25,680 nucleotides of DNA from JANNRA01 sp031401035 (GTDB taxonomy: Bacteria > Desulfobacterota > Binatia > HRBIN30 > CADEER01). A program made the position numbers and the translations under genes. Positions 23,313 to 25,680 of this stretch are shown here, in pieces (the first letter of the stretch is position 1; each line of letters opens with the position of its first letter). The stretch is taken from contig JANNRA010000064.1 of NCBI GenBank assembly GCA_031401035.1, positions 1 to 25,680 of the forward strand, in the 5' to 3' direction. Under the pieces are notes generated by a model, which saw only the letters and a list, made by a program, of their open reading frames with translations, was not told the DNA's origin and ran no database searches.

Positions 23313-25196
23313 ATGCGCGCCTTCGCGGTTGTCCTCGTCCTGTGCGCCGCCGCCAGTGCCGCCGCCGCGCCCGATCGCGAGCCGTGCGCGCGGCGCGATC
23401 CGCTGCGCAGCGCCTACTTCGGCGACCTGCACGTGCACACCGCGTTGTCGCTCGACGCCAGCACCCAGGGCACCCGCGCCATGCCGGCCGACGCCTACCG
23501 CTTCGCGCGCGGCGAGCCGCTCGGCGTCCAACCCTTCGATGCCGAGGGGCGCCCGACGCGCCGGCTGCACCTCAGCCGGCCACTCGACTTCGCCGCCGTC
23601 ACCGACCACGCCGAACTGTTCGGCGAGCTGAGCATCTGCCAGAGCCCCGACCTGCCCGGCTACGACGCGCTCCCCTGCATCATCTACCGGCACTGGCCGC
23701 GCCTCGCTTTCTTCATCGCCAACAGCCAGGTGACCAACAGCGCGGCGCCGAAGCGCTTTGCCTTTTGCGGACCCGACGGCGCGGTCTGCCGCGACGCCGC
23801 ACGGACGCCGTGGCGGGTCGTGCGCGAGGCCGCCGAGGCCGCCTACGACCGCACCAGTGCCTGCCGCTTCACCAGCTTCGTCGGCTACGAGTGGACCGGT
23901 GCCCCGGACAGTAACAACCTGCACCGCAACGTCATCTTCGCCAGCGCCGAGGTGCCGCCGCTGCCGCTCAGCTACGTCGACGAACCGCAACTCGACCGCT
24001 TTCTCGCCCGCCTGAAGCGCGAGTGCCGCGACGAGCGCCCCGGCTGCGACGTGCTGACCATCCCGCACAATTCGAACCTCAGCGACGGGTTGATGTTCCG
24101 CCCCGTCGAGGCCGACGGCCGGCCGCTCAGCCGCGCCACCGCCGCCCTGCGCCACGACTGGGAGCCGCTGATCGAGATCATGCAGCACAAGGGCGACTCC
24201 GAGTGCCGCCTCGGGCCGGAGAGCAGCGATGAACAGTGCGGCTTCGAGAAGCTGCCGTTCCAGAACTTCATGGCCAGCTACCTGCCGTGGACCGCGGCGC
24301 CGGCGCCGGAGGCGAGCTTCGCGCGGTGGGCGCTCAAGACCGGGCTCGCCGAACGCCAGCGGCTCGGCATCAATCCGTTCCAGTACGGCTTCATCGCCTC
24401 GACCGACACGCACATCGCCGCCGCCGGCGCGGTCCGGCCCGACACCTTCATCGGGCACGGTGGCGCCGGCCTGTCGCCGGACGCCCCGGCGGCGGGTCTG
24501 CCGGACGACATCGAGTTCAGCCCCGGCGGGCTCGCCGTCCTGTGGGCGGAGGAGAATTCGCGTCCGGCGCTGTTCGCCGCCATGCGCCGCCGCGAGGCCT
24601 ACGGCACCAGCGGCCCGCGCCTGCAGGTGCGCTTCTTCGGCGGCTGGTCCTATCCCGGCGACCTCTGCGCCCAACCCGACTTCGTCGCCCGCGGCTACGC
24701 CGGCGGCGTGCCGATGGGCGGCGAGCTGCACGCCCCGCCGACGGTGCCGCCCGGCGCCCCCGCCTTCGCCGTCTGGGCGCTGCGCGACGCCGCCGGCGAG
24801 CCGGCCGCAGCGCTCGATCGCGTTCAGATCGTCAAAGGCTGGCTCGAGAACGGCACGGCGCGCGAACAGGTCTTCGACGTCGCCGGCGGCGACACCGGGG
24901 CCGCGGTCGATGCCGCGACGTGCACTCCCACCGGGCGCGGCTTCGACGACCTGTGCACCGTGTGGCGCGATCCGGCCTTCGACCCGGCGCAGCCGGCGTT
25001 CTACTACGCGCGCGTCCTGCAGAACCCGACCTGCCGCTGGAGCGCGTACGCCTGCAACGCCCGCGGCGTCGATTGCAGCCGTCCGGAGGGCGTCCCCGCG
25101 GCCCTCGCCGACTGCTGCAACACGCGCTACCCGAAGGTGATCCAGGAGCGCGCCTGGACCTCGCCGATCTGGTACGCGCCCGAGGAGCCGTCATGA
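23313..25196 (+). CDS. Secreted DUF3604 (PHP-like) protein
   Basis: A 627-residue exported protein of the DUF3604 family. Residues 1-19 are a signal peptide (MRAFAVVLVL... SAAAA). Metal-binding motifs like those of PHP-type hydrolases follow: GDLHVHT (His40, His42), VTDHAE (Asp98, His99), IPHNSNLSDG near residue 250, and ASTDTHIAAAG near residue 364. Several Cys are present near the C-terminus (TCRWSAYACNARGVDC, ADCCNTRY), which suggests disulfides outside the cytoplasm. The family has no firmly established reaction; metal-dependent hydrolysis is inferred from the fold. The ATG at 23313 has no Shine-Dalgarno, and a TATATG box ends 8 bases before it. The next gene overlaps by four bases (ATGA). 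In many high-GC bacteria this gene precedes a peptidyl-prolyl isomerase, as here. Confidence 0.9.
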   Translation: MRAFAVVLVLCAAASAAAAPDREPCARRDPLRSAYFGDLHVHTALSLDASTQGTRAMPADAYRFARGEPLGVQPFDAEGRPTRRLHLSRPLDFAAVTDHAELFGELSICQSPDLPGYDALPCIIYRHWPRLAFFIANSQVTNSAAPKRFAFCGPDGAVCRDAARTPWRVVREAAEAAYDRTSACRFTSFVGYEWTGAPDSNNLHRNVIFASAEVPPLPLSYVDEPQLDRFLARLKRECRDERPGCDVLTIPHNSNLSDGLMFRPVEADGRPLSRATAALRHDWEPLIEIMQHKGDSECRLGPESSDEQCGFEKLPFQNFMASYLPWTAAPAPEASFARWALKTGLAERQRLGINPFQYGFIASTDTHIAAAGAVRPDTFIGHGGAGLSPDAPAAGLPDDIEFSPGGLAVLWAEENSRPALFAAMRRREAYGTSGPRLQVRFFGGWSYPGDLCAQPDFVARGYAGGVPMGGELHAPPTVPPGAPAFAVWALRDAAGEPAAALDRVQIVKGWLENGTAREQVFDVAGGDTGAAVDAATCTPTGRGFDDLCTVWRDPAFDPAQPAFYYARVLQNPTCRWSAYACNARGVDCSRPEGVPAALADCCNTRYPKVIQERAWTSPIWYAPEEPS

Positions 25197-25680
25197 GCGC
25201 GGCCCTGCGCTTTCTGGCCCTCGGCGCGCTGCTCTTCGCGGGCCGCCTGTGGTGGGATCCCCTCACTCTGTCCCTCTCCCCGCGGGAGAGGGGGCGCCTA
25301 CCGGCAGCGCGCGACGTGCCTCGGTCCCCTCTCCCGCGGGGAGAGGGCCAGGGTGAGGGGGTCGACCCCTTTTCGACCGCCGCCTCCGCACTCGACCTCG
25401 CCGCCGCCGATCCCGTCGTTGCCCGCCGCCTGCGGCGCAACTCCACCTTCCTCACCGCCGATGCCGTCGCGCTCGGCCTGACCGACAGCGACCTGGTCGT
25501 CCGTCGCCGCCTCGCCACCCGTTTGCGTTTGGCGATCGAATCCGCCGCTCGCGCCGCCGAGCCGAGCGAGGCCGAGTTGCAGGCGTATCTCACCGCGCAT
25601 GCGGCGCGCTTCGCCGTGCCGCCGCGCGTGCGCCTGCGCCAGGTCTACCTGAGCCGTGCGCGCCGCGGCGCGGCGCTCGC
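25193..25680 (+). CDS. Parvulin-type peptidyl-prolyl isomerase (partial, cut by the window end)
   Basis: The first 162 codons of a gene that runs off the window. The ATG at 25193 overlaps the DUF3604 stop as ATGA. The N-terminus is a membrane anchor or signal (AALRFLALGALLFAGRLWW). Residues 22-57 come from an inserted 108-bp palindromic element (DPLTLSLSPRERG at one end, PLPRGEGQGEGV at the other). After it the sequence is of the N-terminal domain of SurA/PpiD/PrsA-like isomerases: LTDSDLVVRRRLATRLRLAI and PSEAELQAYLTAHAARFAVPPRVRLRQVYLS, which is the linker that normally leads into the parvulin domain. That catalytic domain would be beyond base 25680. It would assist folding of exported proteins. 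No stop codon occurs in the visible part. The assignment rests on the N-terminal region and on the gene neighbourhood. Confidence 0.75.
   Translation, partial: MSAALRFLALGALLFAGRLWWDPLTLSLSPRERGRLPAARDVPRSPLPRGEGQGEGVDPFSTAASALDLAAADPVVARRLRRNSTFLTADAVALGLTDSDLVVRRRLATRLRLAIESAARAAEPSEAELQAYLTAHAARFAVPPRVRLRQVYLSRARRGAAL
25256..25363 (+). repeat. Palindromic repeat core, copy C, inside a coding sequence
   Basis: A 108-bp palindrome with arms GATCCCCTCACTCTGTCCCT and its approximate reverse complement GGGCCAGGGTGAGGGGGTC, the same family as the cores at 4810-4917 and 19783-19889. It has none of the flanking sequence that copies A and B share. Its length is exactly 36 codons, and the reading frame through it is open. 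Confidence 0.85.

Overview
The window is a compact, very GC-rich (by eye about 70%) bacterial chromosome segment with about 21 protein genes, no rRNA, tRNA, integrase or transposase gene that I could see, and several palindromic repeats. The gene set (citrate synthase, a PBP1-like peptidoglycan synthase, periplasmic adaptor plus FtsX-type ABC exporter, Cu/Zn SOD with signal peptide, tungstate-type uptake, a DUF3604 protein followed by a parvulin-type isomerase) fits a diderm, aerobic, high-GC bacterium. The DUF3604/isomerase pair and the GAGAGGGTCAGGGTGAGGG palindromes make me think of a Binatota or Myxococcota-like ('deltaproteobacterial') lineage, but this is an inference from gene context, not a phylogenetic result.

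Layout. 57-3402 (+): a tight trio of aldehyde dehydrogenase, PsiE-like membrane protein and M20 metallopeptidase. 3432-9381 (-): an apparent export operon read right to left as MFS transporter, LolD/MacB-type ATPase, two FtsX/MacB-type permeases and an HlyD-type adaptor. Two different palindromic repeats sit inside it, one before the second permease and one before the adaptor. 9450-10903 (-): MBL-fold hydrolase and Cu/Zn superoxide dismutase. 10969-13232: a tungstate/molybdate-type ABC importer, with permease and ATPase on the minus strand and the binding protein divergent on the plus strand. 13261-17788 (-): a bifunctional PBP1-like protein downstream of type II citrate synthase, with a terminator between them. 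17954-19745 (+): a GST-like protein and a conserved protein of unknown function. 19748-20958: a repeat element, a secreted beta-helix-like gene broken by an in-frame TAA, and a 36-bp tandem repeat that includes a terminator. 20959-22456 (+): a second GST and a SAM methyltransferase. 22495-23217 (-): a membrane-anchored protein of unknown function. 23313-25680 (+): a secreted DUF3604 protein overlapping a partial peptidyl-prolyl isomerase gene.

Most genes are ordinary housekeeping, transport or detoxification functions. The most distinctive signal is a family of ~108-bp palindromes, present three times. Two copies are intergenic and share longer flanks with each other. The third lies inside the isomerase reading frame, keeps it open, and adds 36 codons directly after the membrane anchor. 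This resembles the known Rickettsia palindromic elements that insert into proteins, but in an unrelated sequence family. I found no convincing new defence or mobile system.
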